Assembly: GCA_022701365.1 (NCBI GenBank)
Contig: JAKUHH010000040.1
Location: 1-64,000, forward strand
Direction: 5' to 3'
Source of the DNA: Mycocentrospora acerina
Lineage: Eukaryota; Ascomycota; Dothideomycetes; Pleosporales
DNA length: 64,000 bases
Below the pieces are notes generated by a model. It worked only from the letters and a program-made list of their open reading frames with translations, was not told where the DNA came from and ran no database searches. Shown here piece after piece: positions 22,071 through 32,944 of the stretch. Within the stretch, counting starts at the first letter, position 1. Each line of letters opens with the position of its first letter. A program made the translations under genes and the position numbers.

Positions 22071-23350
22071 TTAGGCCCTTATTCCAGCACCTGCACCCCA
22101 CCTCAATCTCCTCAGCCCCAGTCCACCTTTCAACTCTTTTCCGCAACCCCCAACTTCGTTCCCCATACCCATTACTTCAGCATGTCCAGCTTCTTTTCCT
22201 ACTGCATACCCTGCCGAAAAGCTCAGCGCGCTGACAAGCACGACCACACCAGCACTGACAACCCATGTGAGCAATGTGGGACTGATTTCCTCTATCAAAG
22301 GAGCCACATTTCTTGCTTTTTTGAAGACACGGCGATCTTTACTGCTGCTTCGCGTGGTAACTTTGCGCTTGGACTTGTCAGAAGAGGTGGAACGTGGAGA
22401 GGTAGTCGAAGGAACGCTGCTACTCTCTTCCAATATGTCACCGAGGGCAACGGACTCAGGGACGAGGCGGAGAGACGTGGGGTCCATGCGGGAGGAGGTG
22501 GTAGGTATGGCTCGTGGCTGGCCAGGTTTGGGAAGACCACGGACGGCGGCGGCTGCGGAGAGAAGTGTAGAAAGGCTGGCGCGGAGGGCCTCGTCATGAT
22601 CCGTCTGGTGGTTGGGCGATAGGACATTGTAGGGTGAATGCTGAGGGTACGAATGCTGTCGATGGTTTGCTGGTCGCGTTACTGTTCTACGAGGTGCATG
22701 GACTGTGCCTGAGTGTGATCGAATAACAGGCTGGGTGTCGGGGTGTGAAAATGCATTTGGTCGCGGTTGGAAGCCCCGTCCGGATGATCTGGGGTAGTTG
22801 ACTGCCGTTGCGTTCTCGTCGTCGTCATCGTCATCTTCCCTTTCCGACGTCGTTTCTGACGAGTTGACTGAGTGCGGACTTCGAGATGGGCGATGAAGCT
22901 CATTTCTGAGTGGAGAAGGAGCGATGGCCTCGTTCGAGGAGGTCATCACCCTGTCCGATTCACTTTCGCTTTCATCGTATTCCTCCTGGCTGCTAGTGCC
23001 TTCCCCAGCACCTGTTACCCTAAACCCTGTGCCAACTTGAAAGGTGCCGCCCCCGCGCGCACGTCTTGGTCTGTTACGCCTGTGCATGTTCGAATCGTGT
23101 TGAACGGTAAGGCCGGTTGTGATGATTTCGTCGGTAGCGGAAGAGAGCGAGGACGAAGATGGCCTCGATCCGAGCTCGATCCATGACTCTACAGAAGGCA
23201 TTATGTTAGTACTGGTATTGGGAAGCTAAGAGTGAAATGTTTACACAATTCAGAAAGCACACGCAAGACAGAGTGGCGAGTATGCAGAGCGCATGACATA
23301 CCCTCGGAGTGTTGCCTGGAGGGCGAAGGTACAGGCTGTGAAGGAGCCAT
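22071..23350 (-). CDS. Membrane protein with N-terminal WIEL (AIM/LIR-type) motif; candidate organelle-autophagy receptor
   Basis: Two exons, 23350-23302 and 23188-22071, with a 113-bp intron (donor GTATGT, branch ACTAAC, acceptor TGTAG), give about 388 residues if Met 23350 is used. A longer start at 23425 is possible. After a short N-terminus the spliced protein reads HSEESWIELGS at residues 14-24. This is a W-x-x-L motif preceded by acidic and Ser residues, as in Atg8-interacting motifs, and is close to the SWVEL motif of animal BNIP3/NIX. About 300 low-complexity, Ser/Pro/Asp-rich residues follow. One hydrophobic segment at about 321-347 (TLLTWVVSAGVVVLVSALSF, then SAGYAVGKEAG) precedes a 41-residue Gly/Arg-rich tail. 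Membrane anchorage near the C-terminus is seen; the autophagy role is inference. Confidence 0.75.
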
Positions 23351-24707
23351 GCTCCGATTGTGAGAAGCAGTCTCTTGTGAATGTCCGGTGTGTCTAGCTC
23401 CTCGTGGTGGAAGATGATCATGCATGGTATCTTTTGTCAAAACTACCGGAAACCAACACAGCGTTCGCGAGATGGACGTATGAATATCTATCCTCACACT
23501 TTGAATCGCGAATTAAATAATGGTGTTGGAGATGAATGTGCTCGAGACGGCGTTCCAAAGCCCGTTTTGGTCTCGCTTTCTGACTAAAGGGTGGTGCTAA
23601 ATCGCAAGGACCTAAAGAAGGAGCAGGAGCTCTGAAATAGACGGGGCCAAGGCTTATATCCTTTTCCGCGCGCGGACGGCCGCAAAGACACCTGGAGATA
23701 AGCCCAGCGCTCGCCCACAAGCTGACACAGTGCAAGAGGCTGGCTGTGAGACGTCTGGTGCACGGCCACGTTGATGACGTCTAAGCGTGGGTCAGGGTTT
23801 CGCGTTTGGACGCGAGCGCGGGGTACAACGATTGCGGGGATAGGGCTGTGGAGAGCAAAGAAGAGAAAAGAAGAAGACGAAGATGAATATGAAGATGGAA
23901 GCAACAGGAGATATTATTGAGGGCAAGGCGAAGGATGAAGATCCCTTGCTACTGGCCTCCTTGTCATGAGTCTGCATCTGGTCACGATACCAAGGGTGGT
24001 GGGTGCACTTGGACGAATCAGAACTCTTTCCCCACGCCTTGCGCCTCTCGGCTTAGGCCACATGCGTGGAAACTAAGACATGTGCATGTATGTTCTGATC
24101 ATCCTGATCGATTATTGAATGTGATGCTCTTGGGATAAGAGCGCTCAGCCTCTGAAGGTCCGATGTTCATATATGCAGACGCTATATAAGCTTCCTCATT
24201 CACCATACACCTGCGAATCACGTCATCACAGCGCACATGATACCACTCAAAACAAACGTATGTGTGCTTTTTCACTCTTCTATGCGCTCATTGGTATGCG
24301 TCTGAATCGAGCCTCATGCAGATATCCAGTGTTCTCTTTTAGTGGTCCCGATGATACTGGGCAAATTCGCCACAGGCCTAAAGATGTCTTTGCAAGAGAA
24401 TTTGAGGAGTTGATTAGCGGAAAAAATTCTATTCGTTGCTAGAAATATAGATCAAGAGAGAAGTTGGTGAAAGAAGCGAAAGCGTCGAATCCAAAAGTTT
24501 CCAAATCCAAAGTCATGGCTCCTCGAGATGCCTACAATATGATGCCAAAAAAACGTGTCAAGCTACGCCTGAAAGATGCTCGCAAACTTCTACATATACG
24601 GGTATTGTAGCGAAATCATAAGCCACAGATAGTTCCAAAGAAATACGAGCATTGAGAATATCATGCCGGAGCTCGTGCAAGTCGTGTCATTTAGAACAGA
24701 TTACAAA
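23351..24707. other. Intergenic, promoter side of the WIEL protein gene
   Basis: Pyrimidine/purine-rich sequence and short unrelated open frames. A TATA-like TATATAAG lies near 24182-24189, but no convincing coding region follows it. I see no gene here. Confidence 0.4.
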
Positions 24708-26404
24708 TTAGGTCTTCTTCTTCTCTTCCGGCTTAGCTTTTTCTTGTTTCTTGGTCCAGCTCTTGTAAGTGTCGCTGAAGAAGTCCTTGAATTTCTCCCA
24801 AGGGTTCCGGTTCAGGCGGTTACTGAGCTGGCGGTAGTTGTACATCTCTGCCCAGCAATCACGGCCCCATGAACAACCGGCCATGTTGACTACAAAGTCT
24901 CGGTCTCTCTCCTGATAGTGGATATTAGGATCGTTTTCCCCGCAGGCACCTGGTGGGAAGCTCATGATCTTGCGTTGTTGAATGAAGGCGACGTGTGGAC
25001 GGATCCACGGTTGGTTCTTGTACATGTATTCGAAGGCGTCCTGCTCTTTATGCTCCCACTCCATGTGCTTCTGCTCGTAACCAACAGGGTCCCACCAAAT
25101 GTCGAGCAGCCTGTCGGTCCAAACACTTCTCCGCACCATAAATGAGCCCAAGTTGAAGCCGCCACAATCTTGTGGCACCAGCATGTTGATTGAATCCAAT
25201 CTGCCATCTCCTACTGGCGATCGAGACTCAGGGTCAAGGTATTCGTCCGTTGGAGGGTGGGTAATGTTCAATGGGTTGTAGCGGTTGATATCGCGGTACG
25301 TGATGTCCTCTAGATTCTTGAAGATGTGACTTTGTAAGGAGCGGGATGTCTCCATGATAAATGTGTTTGTGTCCAACCACCAAAACCTGTCAAGTGTCAG
25401 TCATGCCATCTTCATTCTGATGTGATGCCTACCATTCAGCATGCGGGTATTTGCGCATGGAATTTCGAATGGTGTCGACCTTCTCCCAGCTTTCCCTCCA
25501 TTCGTGAGCATAGCGTTTCTTTGTGCTCATGTCGACAATTTCCAAATCATAGCCCCAATTCTTTGTGTACTTTTTCTTGTTCTTGACGCTGTCTCGCTCG
25601 ATAGCCCATTCGCGAGGGCCTTTCCATTCCATGACACCACCTCCCTCGTTCGCAGCGAGTATGATGACGAACTTGCTGCCGCCGCCAAACAATGGGGATC
25701 GCCTGTACATTCGGTGTAGAGCTATAAATGTCAACTGACGATCATGAAGGGTGGGGATGAGCTTGCTTACGTGTCACGTAGAACATGATGATGCTGAAAA
25801 TGACAAACAACACTATTCCCACGGATTTTCTGAGGCGCCAGATATTCCACCCAATGCGGTTCAACATCTGTACAAACTTGTTGCCCTGTTGCCGTCCGCG
25901 GCCAAGCTTCTCCTTGTCACCATAGCTGAATGGCAAGCTGGTGGAGATCTTTCGAAAGTGTTTTCCAAAGAAGCCTTGGTTTCTGGGAGTGAAGCCAGGA
26001 TATCCTTTAACCTCAGCACTACGTGCCTGAGCAGAAGCCCAGGTGACATTCTGCAATGGGCCCGTGTTGGCATACGGACTGGCGCGCCCACTGTTCTCAT
26101 AGGGCGTAGTCAAGCCAGGGCTTGACCATCCTCCAGGCTGGGGTGAAGACGACCTGGACATTTCGAGAGCTGGTGTGCCAGGAATTGTGGGAAGACCGTC
26201 GCCCAGAGAGCGACCTGCAAGACCACTAGTAGTCCCTAGCCTGCTTCGCGAGGCTACAGTGTCTTGGATATCAATGTGCAGGTTCGGCGCGTGTGTGGCT
26301 GCTGACGAGCGCCGTCGGCGTTGGCCAGAAGAGGCGGAGAAGGAGGATTGGGAAGCCAGCGTGACGTTTTGAACGTGTGGAGACTGTGCGGAAATGTCAA
26401 ACAC
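24708..26404 (-). CDS. Glycosyltransferase family 34 (Mnn10/Mnn11-like) alpha-mannosyltransferase
   Basis: Three exons, 26404-25771, 25721-25433 and 25386-24708, with introns of 49 and 46 bp, give about 533 residues. It is a type II Golgi protein: a 185-residue Ser/Pro-rich cytosolic tail, one signal-anchor helix (VGIVLFVIFSIIMFYVT) near residue 195-211, then the GT34 catalytic domain. Conserved parts are KFVIILAANEGGGVMEWKG, the motif WFWWLDTNTFIME where GT34 enzymes carry their DxD-like acidic site, and CGGFNLGSFMVRRS. EQDAFEYMY, MSFPPGAC and AGCSWGRDCW follow. Here the site reads Asp-Thr-Asn. Mnn10-type enzymes extend N-glycan outer chains in the cell wall pathway. The C-terminus is Lys-rich. 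Confidence 0.92.
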
Positions 26405-28178
26405 TCGCCCACGCGTGCGTTTATCCGTGGTGCTGCCGATGAGCGCTCAGCGCAGATACCCTGGTATCTAGATAATGGAGTGGAGCACTGCAGATGCAAG
26501 GAGCGGGATATCGTAAGGACAGGTGGCTGCGAATGGAGGCTTTTTGGGACAGTGCAGCGCGGCAGTCGCACGTTTGGCGGGAAGGGAAGGTAGTGGCGTC
26601 GAGGCTGCGGTGGAACGTCGAAACTCGCTCTGCTGGTGGTGGACAATGAAGATGGACAGATGTCCAGGTATCGCAGCAGCACGCCAGAGACAAGAAAAGC
26701 AGAAAAAGGAGCTCCCGTCAGTAAATGAGATTACCACCCATCTAGGTTTATCATCTTGGCAATCAAAGAGGAGAATTGCTACTAGGGAAAGGAGGCCGAA
26801 TGGATCATCCTGACTAACATCCCGCGCTCCACAGCTCTAGTGCTGCCATCTCTTTCGCCGCACCGTTTTGCAACTTCTGGCTTGCAGAAGTATCACAGCA
26901 CCAGATCTCTGCTATAGTGGATGAATTGCTAATCGCGCAGTTGAGAATCTTTGGAGGCATGGCGCAATCGCTGGTGCTCGAACGTACAATTGGCAAAGTT
27001 GGCACTCCGCTACTCTACTCTATTAGCCGCGGACAGACCTGGGCAAAGCTACAGCAATCACGGAGAGCAGGGGTGGTGTGCGTTCATCTTCTAAAGAAAG
27101 TCAAGATTCGTATGAAACTTGGTCATACTTTTTGCCTACAAAGTCAAACTGTACGCTTCTCTTGCAATAAGCAACATCGTGAATCGCCCATGTAATCTCC
27201 ACATTCTCACCATGGACAAAAAGGCAGACAGAAATGTGTTTTTCAACTGATTTAGCTGATTCGCGTGAGTACAGTGTCAAGCCACAGATGCGGAGGAGAA
27301 AATGCCATGTTGTGCCCACCTTAAAACACTATGACAGGAACCACTCTTGTACCTTAGCTCATGTCCTTGCACTTGAACCTTCAGATGCATAGACGCATCC
27401 GCTATCCGCATCTACCTGCATCTGCATCGACCTTAGCTTCCCCATATTCTAAAAATGTGTCTCAAAAGTAGAACGACGACCAAGACGGCTAGATGGTTCT
27501 CGCCCTTGGCGTTGACTGGCGCTTAAGTTGTGCGAACTCTCGCCTCTCACTGGTCCGCTGAGTCTCTCTCCGTCATTTAGCCTCGCACGACGTCCAGAGC
27601 GTGTCACGTCTCGCGTCGTGTTATACATTTCGGGTCCAGCGAATCCTCGGCGGTTATTGAGCCTCAACGCTGGAGGATGGCGTTCCACTACGCAGCAGAT
27701 CTGCCGCTGGCAAGGCTTCGTCTCCAATCACCTCACTCTGTACCCGGTTTAGGCTCTCTCTTTAGACAACGTGACTGGAAGGTTGGACAAATCACACAAC
27801 AAGACGGTGATATGCACAAGGAGCTATACAGCCTGGCATACAGGCGGTAAAGCAGTTGGTTGTTGTCCCAAGTCCCGCATTGTGGGTCGTATGAAATCGC
27901 CATCTATCTCCTTTTGTTGTCTTTGATTCTTTCTTTCACATCTGCATGTGTCCCTTCACCTCAGAGTCTATCTTGGATTCTTATTGTCTGTTCATAAATT
28001 CCAATGATCGCTCTCTCATTAGAGTAGTTGAGTCTGCAACCTAAATGCTATTTTAATTCTAGATTTCCAAATCAAAACAAGACTGTATTCGACAAAACCC
28101 ATATTGAGCAGGTCTCAGTTTTTGTATATCCACCCATCCTTCAACTCCGCCACTTTGAACGCATCCAAAAATCGCGCC
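26405..28178. other. Divergent promoter region
   Basis: It separates the GT34 gene from the large surface-protein gene, transcribed in opposite directions. Many short overlapping frames on both strands show no family signal. The last 250 bases before the plus-strand gene are rich in T and CT tracts, as in fungal promoters. I see nothing else. Confidence 0.45.
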
Positions 28179-31100
28179 ATGGAGACCAGAACGTCAGACC
28201 CTATCGACGATCGACTTCGGGCAAACGTGATGCCAACAAAAAGAACCGCAAACTCGCCCAACAACTTTGAATATCGAGACGACCATGGCGAACACATATT
28301 AGTGCATTTTAATGAGAGCTTTGACGACGACGTAACGACTTCGCCTAATACAACCCGAGATATAAGAGCATGGGGGGTTGACACACAGAACACTTCCAGA
28401 ACAGCGATATCTAGGCGTAGTTCAAAGTCACAGATATTGCATCTGTCACATCAGAGGAGTCGAAAGCGAGAACGGTTTGGGCGGCAGACAAAGCCAGGAA
28501 TTACTCTTGATACAAGCTTTGCAAGGCATAGAGGAAACGCGCCACATCAAGTGTTTCCTCAGGATGATGTGAGGAGCAACGCACTTTCAAGGAAACAAAG
28601 CTGGTTTAGTCTTGGGAGGTCATCAATGAAACACAAAGGCCTGGGCATCACCAAAGGAACCCCTCGACCGGAGCAGTTACACCGACATAATCCCAGTATT
28701 GACCGTGATGGACCCAGGACGACAGAGTCTTTGCAGTCGGATACCAAAACATGGCAAGAGATATCTCCTTGGGATCGGCCCATTCCCATAGGTATTTCCG
28801 TCCCGACAGATAGTGTATCCGATTTCAGCACATATCAGACAGCTCGTCAACGATCAGGGAGCGAAACTACACTGGTAACTCCAAGTATCATAATAACCCC
28901 CGCTGCAGCGATGCAATCAGTGTGGTCGCCCGATACTCCATACACAGAATCCGACTACACTCCTAGCGTTTATTCTCGAAGCAATCCCTACGGCCAGTCC
29001 TTCAGTCCCAACGCGCCTCCTGTTCCTGCTCTTCCCATCGGACTCTCGAACTTTGCAGGTTTCCAGTCGGGCTCGAAACCGCATGTAGAAGTGACGGATT
29101 TGCCGGGGCATAGTAGGAATGACACTCTGGACTCTGCAGGGACTGCTTTCGAAGAAGATGAAGAGTTGAAGCGACGAGACCGTATAATGTCTACCGGTAC
29201 TTTCTTTGAAGAAGATGTGACGCCACTACGCGAGAGGACTATCGAATCAACACTGACTATCGAAACGCCCATGATCCCAACACCACGGCGGTCACAAGGG
29301 TGGTGGAACGTCATCACCACCCCCTTCGTCACAACGCCAAGGAGTGCAGTATGGCCATATAACGGAAGTGATGGCGAACAAACACCAAATGTGCCCACAG
29401 TACCTGCTCCTTATTTGGGCAGAACAACACCAACATCGCCATCGACCTACATCTGGTCAGCCACCGAGAAGAGTCCATCTATTCATGAGCGATCTTTTCC
29501 AGTCGCGCCTGCTCCTCCAACTGAAACAATTGCTTCCGCTACGAATGAGCGCGAGCAATTGCAGCGGTCGATTCAGAGCGGAAGCAATTCTGAGGTTACG
29601 AATCAATACAATATAGACGGCGTGAAGGAATTGGCAACAAATGCGAGTGTTGTTGCCGTAATGAACAAACCGCTCACTCAAGTATCTGACCAAGCTGTTA
29701 CTTCACCACTATCGACAACGTCAGCTACACCAGTCATCAGTACAGCGGCCATCGGAACTGTTTTGATGCCACGTCAGATAGAAGAGCAAACTCGAGCGAT
29801 CAATATCAACATCGAACTGCAAGACAGACGGCCTGATACGAATATTCACTTCGTCGGCGCCAACTCATCGGCAAACAGCCAACAGACTCGCTCATCTTCG
29901 CCAGCGCTTCGGTATCACGGTACGCATACGGGCAATAGCCAACAAGAAATTTTACCGGTGTTTGCACCACCGCCGGTCGCCTCGCAAAAAGGCTCACATT
30001 TCAGCTACGATGATGGTAGCCGCACGAACTCAACCATGTCCTCTCCAGATCTCAAGCGACAAAAGAAACATCGCAAGATTTTTGACATCAAGGGCCTACT
30101 CTCCTGTGGCAAGCGAAAACACCAAAACAGCACGAATGAAAAGAAAAAGAAGAAGCGTGGCTGGTGCTTCTGGTGTTGCGGCTGCTGCTTAATTCTCATT
30201 GTCCTTCTTGCCGTTATCATTCCAGTTGTTGTTGTGTTTACAAAAGGTGATAAAAAGAACCCTACTGGTACACAACCGGGTCAAGAAGTAGGGTCGCAAT
30301 GGCTAAATTTAACGAATTATCCTGCTATACCTACTGGAATCTCTACCATTGCCCAGCCCGAGGCAGTGAAGGAACAAAGCGGGTGTGTAGCACCAACGAC
30401 TTTGTGGAGTTGTGCACTTCCAAAAGAGCTTCAAGACTCTGTCAAGCCTAACAAGCCGGATCAGCCAAACTTCAAGATTGAGATTACATTCGACAACAGT
30501 ACGACCGTGACTCCTTCGAAGACTCTATCTACCAAAAGAGTGGCGAATCCTGTATCAGCAGGGGCCTTTGTTCGATCGCGCCTTTTCAATATTCGCTCTG
30601 TTCCCTCACCTTCTCCCGCGCCTCCCAGCGCTCAAGATATGAAATTTCTGGGCCAGACAACGGACGGCAATATCGCGCCATTCGAGGGCGAAGATACGCC
30701 TCTCTTCGTCACATTCCAGGATCCTAGAGCTGCCAACTCCCGTCTCCTCAGGCGCTCTGGCGATGACCCTACCAATATCACCAGTGTGATTCCCCCTCCA
30801 CTACTTAATTCTGATGGCACCGCTGCACCAGCAAACCTCGTGCCCCTTCCTTCAGCACAACCTCTTCGTCTGTACAACCGCGGCAAAGATAGCGAACACT
30901 ACGGCTTCTATACCTATTATGACAGATCGATTTTCTTGAAGTCAATCAACGACACCAACCGCGGCGGAAACCCAGCAGACACCGATGGAGGAAGCAACTT
31001 CAATGCGGCAACTATGCGATGTACGTTTTCGGAAACACGCTTCCTCGTCCAAATCTGGACACGCAGTGCAGTTAGCAAGCCCTTGCTACAGAGTAGTGCT

Positions 31101-31385
31101 CAGAATGCAGCATCAGCATCCAAACGGCCTGGGACTTTCCCATACCCCGTCACCGTTACAATTGATCGCCATGGGGGCAATCCAGCGAAGAAGAACCTGT
31201 ATTGCTACAAGATGGAGACGGATGGAACCATCAAGAACGAGTCGTCGAAACGAACCTTTCAATTTGAGGACCGGGCGTTTGGTGGTAATCTTGTCAACGG
31301 TACACAGGGTCGGCCGGTCGTGGTTGGACCTATTGATGGAGGGTCTGGGGGATGCAGTTGCCAGTGGCAGAACTGGCTTGACTGA
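28179..31385 (+). CDS. Large single-pass (type II) surface protein, Cys-rich juxtamembrane
   Basis: A single exon of about 1068 residues from the GCCATGG start at 28179 (METRTSDPIDDRL); the frame stays open 25 codons further upstream. Residues 1-650 are disordered, rich in Ser, Thr, Pro and Arg, with repeated TFFEED/TAFEED segments. A Lys run then leads into RGWCFWCCGCCLILIVLLAV, a membrane helix opened by a cysteine cluster likely to be palmitoylated. The following 380 residues should face outside: several N-x-S/T sites, paired cysteines (SGCVAPTTLWSCALP) and a conserved-looking domain ending GGCSCQWQNWLD. I recognise this as a fungal-specific protein of unknown function. A wall-sensing or plasma-membrane scaffold role would be a guess. 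Confidence 0.82.
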   Translation: METRTSDPIDDRLRANVMPTKRTANSPNNFEYRDDHGEHILVHFNESFDDDVTTSPNTTRDIRAWGVDTQNTSRTAISRRSSKSQILHLSHQRSRKRERFGRQTKPGITLDTSFARHRGNAPHQVFPQDDVRSNALSRKQSWFSLGRSSMKHKGLGITKGTPRPEQLHRHNPSIDRDGPRTTESLQSDTKTWQEISPWDRPIPIGISVPTDSVSDFSTYQTARQRSGSETTLVTPSIIITPAAAMQSVWSPDTPYTESDYTPSVYSRSNPYGQSFSPNAPPVPALPIGLSNFAGFQSGSKPHVEVTDLPGHSRNDTLDSAGTAFEEDEELKRRDRIMSTGTFFEEDVTPLRERTIESTLTIETPMIPTPRRSQGWWNVITTPFVTTPRSAVWPYNGSDGEQTPNVPTVPAPYLGRTTPTSPSTYIWSATEKSPSIHERSFPVAPAPPTETIASATNEREQLQRSIQSGSNSEVTNQYNIDGVKELATNASVVAVMNKPLTQVSDQAVTSPLSTTSATPVISTAAIGTVLMPRQIEEQTRAININIELQDRRPDTNIHFVGANSSANSQQTRSSSPALRYHGTHTGNSQQEILPVFAPPPVASQKGSHFSYDDGSRTNSTMSSPDLKRQKKHRKIFDIKGLLSCGKRKHQNSTNEKKKKKRGWCFWCCGCCLILIVLLAVIIPVVVVFTKGDKKNPTGTQPGQEVGSQWLNLTNYPAIPTGISTIAQPEAVKEQSGCVAPTTLWSCALPKELQDSVKPNKPDQPNFKIEITFDNSTTVTPSKTLSTKRVANPVSAGAFVRSRLFNIRSVPSPSPAPPSAQDMKFLGQTTDGNIAPFEGEDTPLFVTFQDPRAANSRLLRRSGDDPTNITSVIPPPLLNSDGTAAPANLVPLPSAQPLRLYNRGKDSEHYGFYTYYDRSIFLKSINDTNRGGNPADTDGGSNFNAATMRCTFSETRFLVQIWTRSAVSKPLLQSSAQNAASASKRPGTFPYPVTVTIDRHGGNPAKKNLYCYKMETDGTIKNESSKRTFQFEDRAFGGNLVNGTQGRPVVVGPIDGGSGGCSCQWQNWLD

Positions 31386-32944
31386 AACCTCAATCTCGGA
31401 TAAAAGTATTTCTACATGTTCCCCTTTCCTATATTACTGGTAGCATTTATACCTGGAGTTTGACACATAGCGGTACATATTTGGCAAGTCGTGCTGGCTT
31501 TTAGTTTTCATGTTTTTTTTTAAGCATTGGGGTGGCACGTTGATAGCCACTGGATGGGACGACACAAACACAATATAGCATGATCTTAGATATCCTCCAT
31601 ACAAAACCTAATGACAGTCGAGAATAGTCTGCACGATTAACCGTGTTGGACTGGCAATCACAGCTTCATCTCGTGAGCACGCTCCTTTTTGGAGTGTCGA
31701 TCCACTCCATCCTTTGTCAGTCTTGCCCCCTGTCCCGGTAGTTGTTGAAAATCCACAGCGGAAGATTTGTTGAGAACAAAATGCCGCGGGCAGCGCACAT
31801 GTCCGAGGTGAAGAAAGTCTCGTGGGACGGCGGAGATCGGATATAATAGAGTCGATGTTACTCGAGATGCACCTCGCTCCGTCAAACGTTCATGTGGCGT
31901 TGTCCCACGTCGGCAGACGCCGCGAATTGGCTGTAGCGCGGCTCCTTGGCCTAGACCCAAGACCCGCCCCAAACCACCCATCTTCCCACGTTCACAGCAA
32001 TCGCTTCTGATTGGCTGCTTTTGGCTTCAGTTTTTGAAGAGCTTGATGCAGCAAGCATGGACGGGGCGACGCGGCAGTACGTCGATGGCGGCAGGACTTG
32101 CGGCCTAGCAAGCCCGGCGAGTTTTTGATCTGACGCCACGCAGTCGAAGCCTTTGGCTGGTGCTTGGTTGCCGCCTTGTGAGGGCTTGGCTTTCGTCAAC
32201 GCTGGACGTCTGTTCAGATGGGCAAACATGGAATCTGGGGTATAGCGAGTACATCGAGCGGTATGCCGCTGGAATAGGCCAGGTACAGCCTATTGGAGCA
32301 GTTGTGGGGCAGCTTAAGCCAGGTTTCCCACCTCTTAGAGAGGCAGGTCGCCGCTGGATGGGGCCGGGATCAACATCGTACGGTGCACGCGACCTGTTTC
32401 CCTTCCTGGACAGGCTAGGTGGGCACTCTCTACCGACGGTATGCATAGTCTAAGCAGAGATTTCTTCCAAGACGAGCAGCCCGTACATAAAGTGCTCGAC
32501 TGTACGCTGCTTTCCTCTTGTTCTTGTCAAGCAGACGTGTTGTTGTCTTCATCAGCATCACCTTCCTTGCGGTGCTACTGCCAGTGCTCGGATCTCCGGC
32601 AAGCAGGGCCATCCTCGACTTCTAGCGATCCGCAATCACAAAAATTGCTAGATTTCGATACGACATTACACGTCCCACCATCGGAGCAACCGGAGGGATT
32701 TTTTCAGCTATTGTCATCATCCATCTTTTTCCAAAGCAGCCTGCGACCACTCGACTGCTCCACGTGCTGTTGCCCGCATTACCTCCGCCGCCATCACTGG
32801 TGCGACTGTTGGACCACACCGGCCAGTCAACGTCATTGCTCTGCACGCGCTAGCCGCACCGCAATTCCAAGTCGATTGCTCGACAACATAAAAGATCATC
32901 CACGGCCAACTTGAGTCGGCGTTCGCTCGCACACACACTTCGTC
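31386..32944. other. Intergenic, promoter of the phosphate-type transporter
   Basis: No convincing gene in 1.56 kb. Plus-strand frames at 32160-32453 and 32441-32914 are low-complexity (Ser/Cys-rich) and look like leader sequence. CACGTT lies at 31987-31992 and CACGTG at 32761-32766 (see the regulatory entry). Confidence 0.45.
32761..32766 (+). promoter_or_regulatory. CACGTG box upstream of MFS phosphate-type transporter
   Basis: A perfect palindromic CACGTG about 180 bases before the start codon. Pho4 in yeast and NUC-1 in Neurospora bind CACGTG/CACGTT in promoters of phosphate-acquisition genes, so the position is suggestive. A related CACGTT lies about 950 bases upstream of the ATG. Evidence is motif and context only. 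Confidence 0.35.

Noticed and set aside
22065..22622. A 185-codon plus-strand open frame
   Set aside because: Antisense to the second exon of the WIEL-motif protein; composition is that of reversed low-complexity sequence.
32160..32914. Plus-strand open frames upstream of the phosphate-type transporter
   Set aside because: Ser/Cys-rich, no domain, no splice continuity with the transporter; treated as promoter or leader.
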